In this document: positions 39,937-48,992 of the stretch, in pieces | Position numbering within the stretch: the first letter of the stretch is position 1 | Layout: each line of letters begins with the position of its first letter | NCBI GenBank assembly: GCA_963849635.1 | Contig: CAWKIA010000010.1 | Location: 62,001 to 126,000, forward strand | DNA length: 64,000 bases | Source: CAVRUD01 sp963849635 | GTDB lineage: Bacteria; Chloroflexota; Chloroflexia; Thermomicrobiales; UBA6265 | Reading direction: 5' to 3' | Translations under genes and position numbers: made by a program | The notes under the pieces: generated by a model | Databases searched by the model: none | Seen by the model: only the letters and a program-made list of their open reading frames with translations | What the model was told of the DNA's origin: nothing

Positions 39937-41270
39937 CGTCCGGTACGCCTCTCCTCCGATGGAGCGCGTTCGGGTTGCTCCGCCGGGGCCGGACGGCGAC
40001 GGCGCTGAGAACTCCTGGACTTGGGCCAGACCCTGGCGACCTGACGGTGCCGTTCACTCCGGAGCGCCTTCAAGACAGCAGCGAGGTCAATCCGCGCCAC
40101 TCTCGGATCAACGCGAGCAGCGGTTCCACCCGTTCGATTGTCCTCCAGGCGCTCGCATTCGCGGCGGTCACACGGATCGCGCTGCTCGTGATCGCCTGGT
40201 GGTCACTGCGCATCTTTGGCAAACGAGCGCTCTATCCGGTCCAACTGCCCGACAGGTTTATCCCCGACTCCTCCATCCTCGACGGCTGGGCACGCTGGGA
40301 TACATCCCATTACGTGGCCGTGGCTCGCCTCGGTTACGGCGCTGACAATCCGAGTCACGAAGGCGGGGTTGGCTTCTTTCCAGTCTTCCCGATGCTGATG
40401 CGTGGCGCGACTGAGGTCATCGGCGCCGCACCAAGCGAGCGCAATCTCGCGATTGCCGCAATCGTGATCGCCAACGTCTGTTTCGTCGGCTGTGTGGCCT
40501 TGCTCGCGGCCAACGCCGCGAGATGGGGACCGGACTTTGCCAGGAACGTGACGGTAATCTTCTGCCTGTCACCGTTCGCCTTCTTCTTCAATGTCGCTTA
40601 CACGGAGTCGCTCTTTCTCCTGCTCTCTCTCGGCTCACTGGTCCTCAGCGAGCGCCGCCATTTCTGGCCGGCATCAGTTCTGGCGGCGGTCGCCTCTGGC
40701 ACACGCCTGGTCGGCCTTGCTCTGACGCCGGCGTTGCTGTGGAGCGCGTGGAAGCGGGGGGCATCCCGCACGGAACTCGCCGGAATTCTGGTCATATCAC
40801 CGCTAGGGACGGTCGCCTACTTCGCTTACACAGCGATTCGGTTTGATGACCCTTTTGCCTACTTCTCGGCTCAGTCAAACTGGGGCGGGTGGGATGAGCA
40901 CGTCCGGTTCTACGCCGAACTCTTCCTGCGCCAACCGCGGGAGGCGATCGGCGGCGATCCGCGCCACCTCGTCATCGTGCTCAACGTTGCCCTGGGAATA
41001 TTGGCGCTGGGTCTGCTGACACAGATGCGCCGTGTGGTCGACCCCGGCCTGATGGTCTTTACGATCCTGCTGGTGGTCGTTCAGTTCGCCTTTACCTGGG
41101 TGTCGCTCGGCCGTTATCTGTTACCGGCCGCCGGGCTCTACTTTGCCTTCGCCGCTCTCTTTGCCCGACCGGCCTGGAGAGGCTGGCCACGCGACGCCAC
41201 CTTGGCCGTCTCAACACTGCTCCTCGGAGTCCTGACTGCCCTCTTCGCCCACGGCTTTTGGGTCGTTTAG
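39933..41270 (+). CDS. PIG-V-like GT-C mannosyltransferase
   Basis: 445 residues. A cytoplasmic, proline-rich N-terminus of about 65 residues precedes about ten membrane segments. The first extracytoplasmic loop DGWARWDTSHYVAVARLGYG carries the Asp and the WDxxHY pattern typical of the GPI-mannosyltransferase 2 (PIG-V) family found in bacteria, which use a polyprenyl-phosphate sugar. FFPVFPML and a C-terminal WVSLGRYLLPAAGL are also typical. It is translationally coupled to the M1 peptidase, which suggests a shared extracytoplasmic pathway such as protein O-mannosylation or glycolipid assembly. Confidence 0.83.
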   Translation: MTSGTPLLRWSAFGLLRRGRTATALRTPGLGPDPGDLTVPFTPERLQDSSEVNPRHSRINASSGSTRSIVLQALAFAAVTRIALLVIAWWSLRIFGKRALYPVQLPDRFIPDSSILDGWARWDTSHYVAVARLGYGADNPSHEGGVGFFPVFPMLMRGATEVIGAAPSERNLAIAAIVIANVCFVGCVALLAANAARWGPDFARNVTVIFCLSPFAFFFNVAYTESLFLLLSLGSLVLSERRHFWPASVLAAVASGTRLVGLALTPALLWSAWKRGASRTELAGILVISPLGTVAYFAYTAIRFDDPFAYFSAQSNWGGWDEHVRFYAELFLRQPREAIGGDPRHLVIVLNVALGILALGLLTQMRRVVDPGLMVFTILLVVVQFAFTWVSLGRYLLPAAGLYFAFAALFARPAWRGWPRDATLAVSTLLLGVLTALFAHGFWVV

Positions 41271-41962
41271 AGCGCCGCCCTCTCGATCTTATGTAGACCT
41301 ATACGTTGGACAATAGCCGCTTCGAGCGTGTCGAGCGGACCCGTGAGCGGCTTGCCTGTTTCCGACCCAGCCCTTTTGGCGGCCGCAGTCATCGACAACT
41401 GAGCGGCAAAGAGCGTTCCGGTCGCCTCGCGTTCAATCCGCTCTCCAAGGCGAGCAGTGAGGAGATCGTCGTGTTCAGCCTGGCGCCCGGACATGAACAG
41501 GTCGAACGCGGCGGGAATCAGTTCGGATGATGCGTTGAGGGAGGCGGGCGCCGTTTCGGCGTACGCTGTCAATCGTCCCATCGTCGCCGCCACCGTGCCC
41601 GGGTTGGTAAAGAGAAGCATCTGCGGACCGGTCGCCCGGCAGACCGCCGCAAAGAACGGCTCGTCGATCGTGATAATCGGGATTGCGATGCCGAGTTCCG
41701 ATTCCGGGGGCATCGCCGCGGAGTAGGCGGTGCAGGTAATCACGATGCCGTCCACACCGCTTTCGGCGATCCACTCCAGCTGATCTCGCACCCGTTGCTG
41801 GGCCCGCTCTGCCGCAAAATTAGGATCGACCCCGATCCTGCGCACCAACGCCGGGTCGACAAAATGGGAAGCTTCAGCCTCATAGCCGCTAAGCAGACCG
41901 TCCAGGTAGCCAATATTGCCGTGGTGCGCATGCAGACATCCGAGCCGCTTCTTCTCGGTCAC
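41267..41962 (-). CDS. Asp/Glu racemase-superfamily protein
   Basis: 231 residues from GTG 41962 (GGAGG seven bases upstream). The sequence SGVDGIVITCTAYSAAMP carries the first catalytic-type Cys of the aspartate/glutamate racemase and arylmalonate decarboxylase superfamily. The second Cys position is occupied by a GPLDTLEAAIVQRIG-like tail without Cys, so activity may differ from racemases. It is convergent with the mannosyltransferase and divergent from the GH2 gene. Confidence 0.75.
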   Translation of the reverse strand: MTEKKRLGCLHAHHGNIGYLDGLLSGYEAEASHFVDPALVRRIGVDPNFAAERAQQRVRDQLEWIAESGVDGIVITCTAYSAAMPPESELGIAIPIITIDEPFFAAVCRATGPQMLLFTNPGTVAATMGRLTAYAETAPASLNASSELIPAAFDLFMSGRQAEHDDLLTARLGERIEREATGTLFAAQLSMTAAAKRAGSETGKPLTGPLDTLEAAIVQRIGLHKIERAAL

Positions 41963-42109
41963 GACCTTGCCTCCGGTTCGAACGACCACCGCGCCTTTGC
42001 GTCCCGTCCACATCAGAACCCGCCAGTGACAATCTCCCCGTACACTACCGCGCGCGCGGCAAACGCGCAGCCGACTTCACGCCTACCGAGTTCTCCTGGA
42101 GGGAAGATC

Positions 42110-43993
42110 GTGCCGCTGTTCGACGATCACGAGTACCCGCGCCCCCAACTGCGCCGTGCTGAATGGACCTCCCTCGACGGCCAGTGGGAGTTCGCGCTCG
42201 ACGCCGATGGGACCTGGTCATCCCCCGCCGCCGTCGCCTGGCGCGGTTCGATAACCGTCCCGTTTGCCCCGGAGACGCCGGCGAGCGGCGTCAACGAGCG
42301 CGGCTTTTTCCGGTCCTGCTGGTACCGGCGAAGCGTCGTCGTGCCGGCGATCGGCCCCGATGACCGTCTCATCCTCCACTTCGGTGCGGTGGATACAACC
42401 GCGACGGTCTGGCTCGATGGCGGTCTGCTGGGAACGCACGAGGGAGGGTACACACCATTCCACTTTGACATCGGTGACCACGTGCGAGCGAAGTCCGGCC
42501 AACCAGTCCAGATCGTCGTCCGGGCCGAGGATGACCCATCCGACCTCGCCAAGCCACGCGGCAAGCAGGATTGGGAACTTGAGCCCCATGGCATCTGGTA
42601 TCCCCGCACGACCGGAATCTGGCAGAGCGTCTGGTGGGAGCGCGTGCCGGCGACGGCAATCGCCAAACTCGACTGGACGGCCAGCATCACTAACTGGGAA
42701 ATCGGCCTCCACGCGAGGCTGGACGGCGCCACCCGCGACGATCTGTCACTGAAGGTGACGCTCGAAGGTCCCGCCACAGACGGATCGCTTCAGGAACGAG
42801 TCACGCTCGCCGAAGACACATACGGGGTCGTCGCGGGCGAAGTCAGGCGGCGTATCGGACTGATTGACCCCGGTATCGACGACGCTCGGCACCGGCTGCA
42901 ATGGACCCCGGACCAGCCGACCTTGATCAAGGCCACTGTCTCGCTGGTCGATGCCGGTGGCACAGTCGTCGATACGGTCGAGAGTTACACCGCGATGCGC
43001 GATGTCGAGGTCCGGCACACCCGGTTCCTCGTCAACGGTCGACCGCAGCGGCTGCGATTGGTCCTCGATCAGGGCTATTGGCCCGAGAGCGGGTTGACGG
43101 CCCCCAATTCGGACGCACTCCGACGAGACGTCGAACTCACCAAGGCGATGGGGTTCAACGGCGCCCGCAAGCACCAGAAAATCGAAGATCCGCGTTATCT
43201 CTACTGGGCCGATACGCTGGGTCTCTTTGTCTGGGAGGAATTGCCCAGCGCCTACCGGTTCGACAGCCGGGCGATCGACCGGGCGACTCGAACGTGGATC
43301 TCCGCGATCGAGCGGGACCGCAGCCATCCGTGCATCATCGCCTGGGTGCCGATCAACGAAAGCTGGGGCGTTCCCGATCTTCCGGCAAACCAGGCGAACC
43401 GCGACTACATCGCGGCGTTGTACCACCTGACGAAAGCGCTGGACCCAACCCGTGCCTCGGTCTCCAACGAGGGATGGGAGGCAGGGCCAACAGACATCGT
43501 TGGAATCCACGATTACGATGAGCGGCCAGATACCCTCATCGAACGCTACGGTACCGTGACCCAGGCTGAAGTCATCGCCTGGAGCGAGCGCTTCAGCGGC
43601 CGGCTGCTGACCGTTCCCGGGTTCGTTCCCGACGGCCAACCAGTCATGCTGAGCGAATTCGGCGGAATCGCATTTGTACCCCAGGAGCTTACCGAGAAGA
43701 CATGGGGCTACAGCCGCGCCACCGATGCGGCCGACTTTGGAGGGCGCCTCTCGCGCCTGCTCGAGGCCGTCCGCTCAATCGACACGATCGCCGGTTATTG
43801 CTACACCCAGCTGACCGACACCTATCAGGAGGCAAACGGTCTCCTCTACATGGACCGCACCCCCAAGATTCCGCTTGAGGAGATTGCTTTAGCGATCCGG
43901 GGACCAAAATCTCATCGGGAGATCGAACGGGAGCACCGGGCCGAGATCGCGGCCAAGCAGAAGCAGGAAGCGGACGAGGCGACGAACGCGTAA
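42110..43993 (+). CDS. GH2-family glycoside hydrolase
   Basis: 627 residues from GTG 42110 (GGAGG seven bases upstream), no signal peptide. Sugar-binding, Ig-like and TIM-barrel domains are in the usual order. The acid/base Glu417 lies in PINESWGVPD, the nucleophile Glu516 in MLSEFGGIAF, and ARKHQKIEDPRYLYWADTLG precedes them. Substrate could be beta-galactoside, beta-glucuronide or beta-mannoside. The ends are intact. A nearby nucleoside hydrolase and racemase do not define a pathway. Confidence 0.92.
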   Translation: MPLFDDHEYPRPQLRRAEWTSLDGQWEFALDADGTWSSPAAVAWRGSITVPFAPETPASGVNERGFFRSCWYRRSVVVPAIGPDDRLILHFGAVDTTATVWLDGGLLGTHEGGYTPFHFDIGDHVRAKSGQPVQIVVRAEDDPSDLAKPRGKQDWELEPHGIWYPRTTGIWQSVWWERVPATAIAKLDWTASITNWEIGLHARLDGATRDDLSLKVTLEGPATDGSLQERVTLAEDTYGVVAGEVRRRIGLIDPGIDDARHRLQWTPDQPTLIKATVSLVDAGGTVVDTVESYTAMRDVEVRHTRFLVNGRPQRLRLVLDQGYWPESGLTAPNSDALRRDVELTKAMGFNGARKHQKIEDPRYLYWADTLGLFVWEELPSAYRFDSRAIDRATRTWISAIERDRSHPCIIAWVPINESWGVPDLPANQANRDYIAALYHLTKALDPTRASVSNEGWEAGPTDIVGIHDYDERPDTLIERYGTVTQAEVIAWSERFSGRLLTVPGFVPDGQPVMLSEFGGIAFVPQELTEKTWGYSRATDAADFGGRLSRLLEAVRSIDTIAGYCYTQLTDTYQEANGLLYMDRTPKIPLEEIALAIRGPKSHREIEREHRAEIAAKQKQEADEATNA

Positions 43994-44008
43994 ACGATCC
44001 GGCTAATG

Positions 44009-44953
44009 CTAGTTCCGGTGTGCCGCCGCGACCGTCTCGATCCAGCGATCTGAAAAGGCGTCGTTGTCGACGCGGGTGAGGATCGTCGCCGGAAATCCGG
44101 TTTCGTCGCGCACGAACCGGAGGATACCGTCTTCTATAACGGTCGTGAGGACGGACTTCTGACTTTCGACGCAATCCCAGTCGAGCGCCAGCGCGCATGC
44201 GGCCGGGTCCCAATGGAAATTGAGGAGGTCGTCTGGCAGCCGCTCATGACGCCGGCCGAGAGCGGTGAACTCGTTGTTCTCTGCCTGCGCCAGACTCTGC
44301 TGGGCGATCAGCCTGCCAAGAGGCCCGGCCGCGCGCAGCCGGGGCAGGTCGGATTCACGCAGGTAGGCGGTCATCGTGCCGGAGAGCGTGCCGATGGAGA
44401 TCCTGGCGCCGTGGGCCAGGATCTCCATCGCGCGGACATCGCACTGAACGTTCCAGTCCATCTCCGGGCCCCAAGCGGGGAAACCAGGTGCGGGCGGGTC
44501 GACCCAGCCACCCATCGTGGTCACCGTAACGTCCCGCAGGATGCCCGGCCTGGCGACCTCGAGCATTGCGAGATTGGTCATTGCCCCGATAGCGATGATT
44601 TCCGCGCCGCGCTCGATACTCAGAGCCAGGGCGTCTAGGGCCGCGCCAGGAGAAGACGGGCAGAGCGGCAATCCTTCCGGCCAGAAGCGGCGATCGTCGA
44701 TCTCCGGATCGGCAATCAGGCCAGTCGTCAACGAGGCTACGGCCCCGGCCACAACGGGAATATCGCCACGCCCCGCTAGTTCGAGGCAATACCGTGTGTA
44801 GCCCGCCCGGCGTCCATCGCGGTCAAGCACGGTCGTAATCCCGACAAGTTCGACCTCTGGGGATCCCAACAGGAGCGCCAGGGCGCAGACGTCGTCCGGA
44901 TCACCACCCAGATCAGTATCGAGATGTATCAACCGTCCTGGCGCGGTTAGCAC
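44009..44953 (-). CDS. Inosine/uridine-type nucleoside hydrolase
   Basis: Hydrolyses N-glycosidic bonds of nucleosides to ribose and base. 314 residues. The calcium-binding Asp cluster is DTDLGGDPDDVCAL (residues 12-25), a variant of DTDPGIDDA; IGAMTNLAML and WNVQCDV further define the fold. The wider spacing of the Asp cluster is also seen in ADP-ribosyl-glycohydrolase-free homologues, so the exact nucleoside is open. It is 15 bases from the GH2 stop in convergent orientation. Confidence 0.87.
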   Translation of the reverse strand: MLTAPGRLIHLDTDLGGDPDDVCALALLLGSPEVELVGITTVLDRDGRRAGYTRYCLELAGRGDIPVVAGAVASLTTGLIADPEIDDRRFWPEGLPLCPSSPGAALDALALSIERGAEIIAIGAMTNLAMLEVARPGILRDVTVTTMGGWVDPPAPGFPAWGPEMDWNVQCDVRAMEILAHGARISIGTLSGTMTAYLRESDLPRLRAAGPLGRLIAQQSLAQAENNEFTALGRRHERLPDDLLNFHWDPAACALALDWDCVESQKSVLTTVIEDGILRFVRDETGFPATILTRVDNDAFSDRWIETVAAAHRN

Positions 44954-44973
44954 CGACGATCTCCTATTCGCCG

Positions 44974-45720
44974 CTATGCGGCCGAGTTAGGCAAAGCTTT
45001 CAGGATCTCCCGCACCCGATCGACGTTCTCAGCCGCGCCATCGGCCTCCCGCAGCAGGCCGTCGATTGCCAGACTCAAGGCGCGGCGGAGTTCCTGTGGG
45101 CGCAGGTCAGCCGCCAGGGCTCCCATGAGGGGGTCAGTCACCGAGGAAGGCAGATCATCGAATCCGCGCCCGTACTGCGTGTTCAACCCCAGACGCCGGC
45201 AAGCCAGCGTCAGGGCCACGTCCCGTGCCTGGTGCAACCAGTACTCGGCCTGGACGAGCTTGTTGCGCTCGATGCAGACGCGAGTTCGGATCAGGTGGTG
45301 CACCCCGAGGCCAAAATCGCCGGGTGGCGCCTCTGTCGCGGTCTCGACCAACTCTCCCGCCTCGCCGAACAGCAACCGGAACCGCGGCGTTCGCGGTGCA
45401 AATCCTTGGGCCGGGGCGAACGAAAGGTCGACCTGTAAAACATGCGGAAACAGGAAGACTCGGTAGGTAGTCACACCCGCCGTCACATCGAAAAGTTCGG
45501 CGGCGTCGAATTCAACGATCACGTCGCGGGTCCAGTCCGCGAGGACCTGTTCAACCGCCACGTCACTAGCGACGGCAAAGGTCAGATCGACATCGGACCA
45601 GCGGTCCTCGCCGACCGCGGTCGAGCCAACTGCCGCGGCGGCCACGATCCGGCGATCGGCCCGTGCCGTCTCGGTCAGCCGCTCGATAACGTCGGCCCGG
45701 TAGTCCACCAAATCCGTCAA
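44974..45720 (-). CDS. Nucleotidyltransferase-domain protein (aminoglycoside-adenylyltransferase-like)
   Basis: 248 residues. An NTase-fold core begins with GSTAVGEDRWSDVDLTF (residues 32-48), containing GS and the metal Asp pair. A helical C-terminal half (ERNKLVQAEYWLHQARDVAL) resembles ANT/streptomycin-type proteins. Substrate is unknown; resistance is not implied. The likely start is TTG 45720, about eight bases after AAGGTGG. It is 20 bases upstream of the nucleoside hydrolase on the same strand. Confidence 0.75.
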   Translation of the reverse strand: MTDLVDYRADVIERLTETARADRRIVAAAAVGSTAVGEDRWSDVDLTFAVASDVAVEQVLADWTRDVIVEFDAAELFDVTAGVTTYRVFLFPHVLQVDLSFAPAQGFAPRTPRFRLLFGEAGELVETATEAPPGDFGLGVHHLIRTRVCIERNKLVQAEYWLHQARDVALTLACRRLGLNTQYGRGFDDLPSSVTDPLMGALAADLRPQELRRALSLAIDGLLREADGAAENVDRVREILKALPNSAA

Positions 45721-45884
45721 GTACCACCACCTTGGGAGCTGCTGACGCGAAAGTGCGGCATTATGCGCGAATCTTCATGCAGCGAATCGGCTTGGCGAGC
45801 CAGTAACACAGGACAACGCAACGAGACCACCTTGCGGCAGTCCCCCAATCCGTCTGGTATTCGACATTGAGATCGGAGTTCTGT

Positions 45885-45959
45885 TGGTGGGCCCCCAGGG
45901 ATTCGAACCCTGAACCAATGGATTAAGAGTCCACTGCTCTGCCGTTGAGCTAGAGGCCC
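45885..45959 (-). tRNA. tRNA-Lys (anticodon CTT)
   Basis: A minus-strand cloverleaf. The acceptor GGGCCTC pairs with GGGGCCC (one U-G pair), and the D-arm is TAGCTCAACGGCAGAGC. The anticodon arm GTGGA-CTCTTAA-TCCAT has anticodon CTT; the T-arm is CAGGGTTCGAATCCCTG. Discriminator A is followed by encoded CCA (45885-45887). Confidence 0.96.
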
Positions 45960-46227
45960 GCGCGCGGAAGATTAGGCCAAACAATGCGGGTTTGCAAGAT
46001 CGAGAGCTTCGATTTCCGCGATTCCAAACCAGAAGTTTGCCGCCCATTCTCGGCGATGAACCGCATGCGCCCGCGGACGTAGACGGATTTGGCCAACCGT
46101 CCAGCGTTTGTCGCAGTGTTCGGCACTCTGGCACAATGAACACTTGTACTGTCGAGCCGGTCGACGATGTCCGGCGGCCCAGAATGCCGCGCCCCCCGGG
46201 GCACGATCACCCGAGGTCCCGTCAGGC

Positions 46228-48933
46228 ATGGACGTCAACTCTTCTCCAAGCCCGTCTAACCCGCCCCGCCTCGGCCAGAATGCATCAAGCCGGGAACTCC
46301 GGCATGCATTCGTCGATTTCTTTGCCGCCCGTGGTCATCGCCAAGTCCCCAGTTCATCCCTCGTGCCCGTCGGCGACGCTACGGTCCTTCTGACGACTGC
46401 AGGCATGCAGCAGATGACGCCCTATTTCCTGGGGTTGGAGTCGCCGCCGGCACAGCGGATGACTTCGGTGCAGAAGTGCTTCCGCACGGTCGATATCGAC
46501 GAAGTCGGCGACGAGAGCCACTGCACCTTCTTCTTCATGCTCGGCAATTTTTCGGTCGGCGATTACTTCAAGCGAGAGTCGCTGAAGTGGTCGTGGGAGT
46601 TCCTGACCGAGGTCGCCGGTCTTGACCCGGAACGCCTGTGGCCCTCGGTTCATCCCGACGACACCGAGGCCTACGCGATCTGGCGCGACGAAATCGGCGT
46701 GCCCGAGGCCCGAATCCAGATCTCTGGGCGCAACAACCGCTGGCTCGAGCCGATCGACAATTGGTGGGGACCTGTTGGGGCAACTGGCCCGTGTGGTCCC
46801 GACTCCGAGATTTACTATGACTGGGGCGCGCAGCCCGGCGAGCCAGCAGATGATGGCCCCGGCTCCGATACGCCCCGGTTCCTCGAAGTCTGGAACAATG
46901 TCTTCATGGAGTCCTTCAAGGGCTCGGACGGTTCGCTGACACCGCTGCCCCGGAAGAACGTCGACACCGGCATGGGCCTCGAACGCCTGGCAATGGTCGT
47001 CCAGCAGAAGATGTCGATCTACGACACCGATCTGTACCAGCCGATCATCCAACGGGCAGCGGCCCTGGCCAGTACTGAGTACGGCAAGAACCCCGAGCAT
47101 GACCGCGCACTTCGTGTCATTGCGGACCACTCCCGCGGCGCGACGTTCCTTATCTCCGACGGTGTCCTGCCCGGCAACGAGGGCCGGTCGTATGTCTTAC
47201 GTCGAATCCTGCGCCGCGCCATCCGGCATGGTCGCAAGTTGGGGCTGGACAAACCGTTCCTGGCCCAGATGGCGGAGATCGTGATCGAGGAGTTCGGCGA
47301 CGAGCATCCGAACCTGCGCGAGCGCCAGCGGACGATCGCCAGAGTCCTGACCCACGAGGAAGAGACATTTGGGCGCACCCTGACAGCCGGGATGGGCCGC
47401 TTCCAAGCCCTCGCCTCCAGTCTCGGCGAAGCCGATGGTCGTATCCTGCCGGGTGAAGAGGTCTTCCGCCTTTACGACACCTTTGGCTTCCCGTTCGAGG
47501 TCACGGTCGAACTCGCTAAAGAGCAGGGCATCTCCGTCGATCAAGACGGCTTCGACCGGGCGATGGCGGCCCAGCGTGCCGCCTCCCGAGGTGGCGCCGC
47601 CTTCCGCGATGCCTCTCGGGGCCGAGCCGAGCTGTACGCGTCGCTAGCGGGAGGCAAGACCGAATTCCTCGGCTACGACGAGACATCGGCCCAAGCGACC
47701 ATCATGGCCCTGGTCGGACCAGACGGCGCTCTGGAAGAGGCGGCGGCCGGGGACGCGGTGGAGATCTTGCTCTCCCGGACGCCGTTCTACGGCGAATCCG
47801 GCGGCCAGATCGGCGACACCGGCACGATTCGGACTGAGACTGGCGTGGTCTTGATCGAGGACACTGTTCGGCCGACGCCGGACATCTTCGTCCATCGCGG
47901 TGTTGTCGAGGAAGGATTCGTCCGGTCCGGCGAGGCAGCCACCGCGGAGGTCGACGACCAGCGCCGCCAGGCGATCCGGCGCAATCATACCGCCACGCAC
48001 CTGCTCCATCGTGCGCTGCGGATCGTGCTCGGAACCGAGACGCACCAGGCCGGATCGCTTGTCGCGCCTGACCGGCTGCGCTTCGACTTCACTGCACTCG
48101 ATGCGGTGCGTCAGGACCAGCTCAACCGGATTAGCGAGATCGTCAACCACGAAATCCTGACCGATACCGGCGTCACAACTGTGATTCGGCCCTACGCCGA
48201 GGCCGTGGCCGAAGGCGCGATGGCTCTGTTCGGCGAAAAGTATGGCGATACCGTCCGGGTGGTCAGCATCCCGGGCTTCTCCACCGAGTTGTGCGGCGGC
48301 ACGCACGTCAGCTCCACCGGCGAGATCGGACCGTTCTTGATTACCAGCGAGGGCAGTGTCGCCGCCGGTGTGCGCCGCATTGAGGCGGTCACCGGCCAAG
48401 GAGCCGTCGCGTTGATGCTGGAGCAGCAGCGCACGCTGACGGAGCTTGGCCGAGAACTTCGCCTTCCATGGCAAGATGTTCCCGCTCAGGTGACGACCCT
48501 TCAGGACCGCATTCGGGGGCTGGATCGCGAGGTCGAGCGTCTCCGCGGCCAGCTTGCCGGAGCCCGCGTGGGCGAACTGCTCGATCAGACAGTCGCGATC
48601 AACGGCACGCAGGTGCTGGCCGTCAAGGTGGAAGCGGATACAAAAGACGCGCTCCGGCAGATTGGCGACCGCCTCCGCGATCGCCTGCCATCCGGCGTCA
48701 TCGTCCTCGGTTCGGTCATCGATGGCAGGCCGAGCCTCCTTTCGATGGTGACGCCGGATCTCGTCACCCGCGGCGTACGCGCGGGCGATATCGTCAAAGA
48801 GGTAGCGACTATCCTGGATGGGCGCGGAGGTGGCCGACCCGACCTGGCCGAGGCCGGAGGCAAAGACCCGGCCAAGCTCGACGAAGCCCTGGGGGCAGTT
48901 GCCGGTATCGTCGGCCGTAGCGCCGGCATCTAG
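46228..48933 (+). CDS. alaS: Alanyl-tRNA synthetase
   Basis: Charges tRNA-Ala and edits mischarged Ser/Gly. 901 residues from ATG 46228. Class II aminoacylation motifs include ELRHAFVDFFAARGHRQVPS, CFRTVDIDEVGDESHCTFFF and the motif 3 block DTGMGLERLAMV. The editing-domain zinc ligands are in RRNHTATHLLHRALR and CGGTHVSSTGEIG. The C-terminal DHHA1 region is present. The upstream region (45960-46227) shows no T-box signature. The long open frame extends upstream to 46108, but those residues are not AlaRS-like. Confidence 0.97.
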   Translation: MDVNSSPSPSNPPRLGQNASSRELRHAFVDFFAARGHRQVPSSSLVPVGDATVLLTTAGMQQMTPYFLGLESPPAQRMTSVQKCFRTVDIDEVGDESHCTFFFMLGNFSVGDYFKRESLKWSWEFLTEVAGLDPERLWPSVHPDDTEAYAIWRDEIGVPEARIQISGRNNRWLEPIDNWWGPVGATGPCGPDSEIYYDWGAQPGEPADDGPGSDTPRFLEVWNNVFMESFKGSDGSLTPLPRKNVDTGMGLERLAMVVQQKMSIYDTDLYQPIIQRAAALASTEYGKNPEHDRALRVIADHSRGATFLISDGVLPGNEGRSYVLRRILRRAIRHGRKLGLDKPFLAQMAEIVIEEFGDEHPNLRERQRTIARVLTHEEETFGRTLTAGMGRFQALASSLGEADGRILPGEEVFRLYDTFGFPFEVTVELAKEQGISVDQDGFDRAMAAQRAASRGGAAFRDASRGRAELYASLAGGKTEFLGYDETSAQATIMALVGPDGALEEAAAGDAVEILLSRTPFYGESGGQIGDTGTIRTETGVVLIEDTVRPTPDIFVHRGVVEEGFVRSGEAATAEVDDQRRQAIRRNHTATHLLHRALRIVLGTETHQAGSLVAPDRLRFDFTALDAVRQDQLNRISEIVNHEILTDTGVTTVIRPYAEAVAEGAMALFGEKYGDTVRVVSIPGFSTELCGGTHVSSTGEIGPFLITSEGSVAAGVRRIEAVTGQGAVALMLEQQRTLTELGRELRLPWQDVPAQVTTLQDRIRGLDREVERLRGQLAGARVGELLDQTVAINGTQVLAVKVEADTKDALRQIGDRLRDRLPSGVIVLGSVIDGRPSLLSMVTPDLVTRGVRAGDIVKEVATILDGRGGGRPDLAEAGGKDPAKLDEALGAVAGIVGRSAGI

Positions 48934-48992
48934 CGGTCCCGCGCGCTTACCGGGTCGTGCCCGGCTGACGATCGCGCGACCGGAGGGCCTGG

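Noticed and set aside
45960..46227. T-box leader for alaS
   Set aside because: No TGGNACCGCG-like motif or specifier stem could be found.
48951..48965. CCGGG-CCCGG hairpin after alaS as terminator
   Set aside because: Short stem and no following T-run on either strand.
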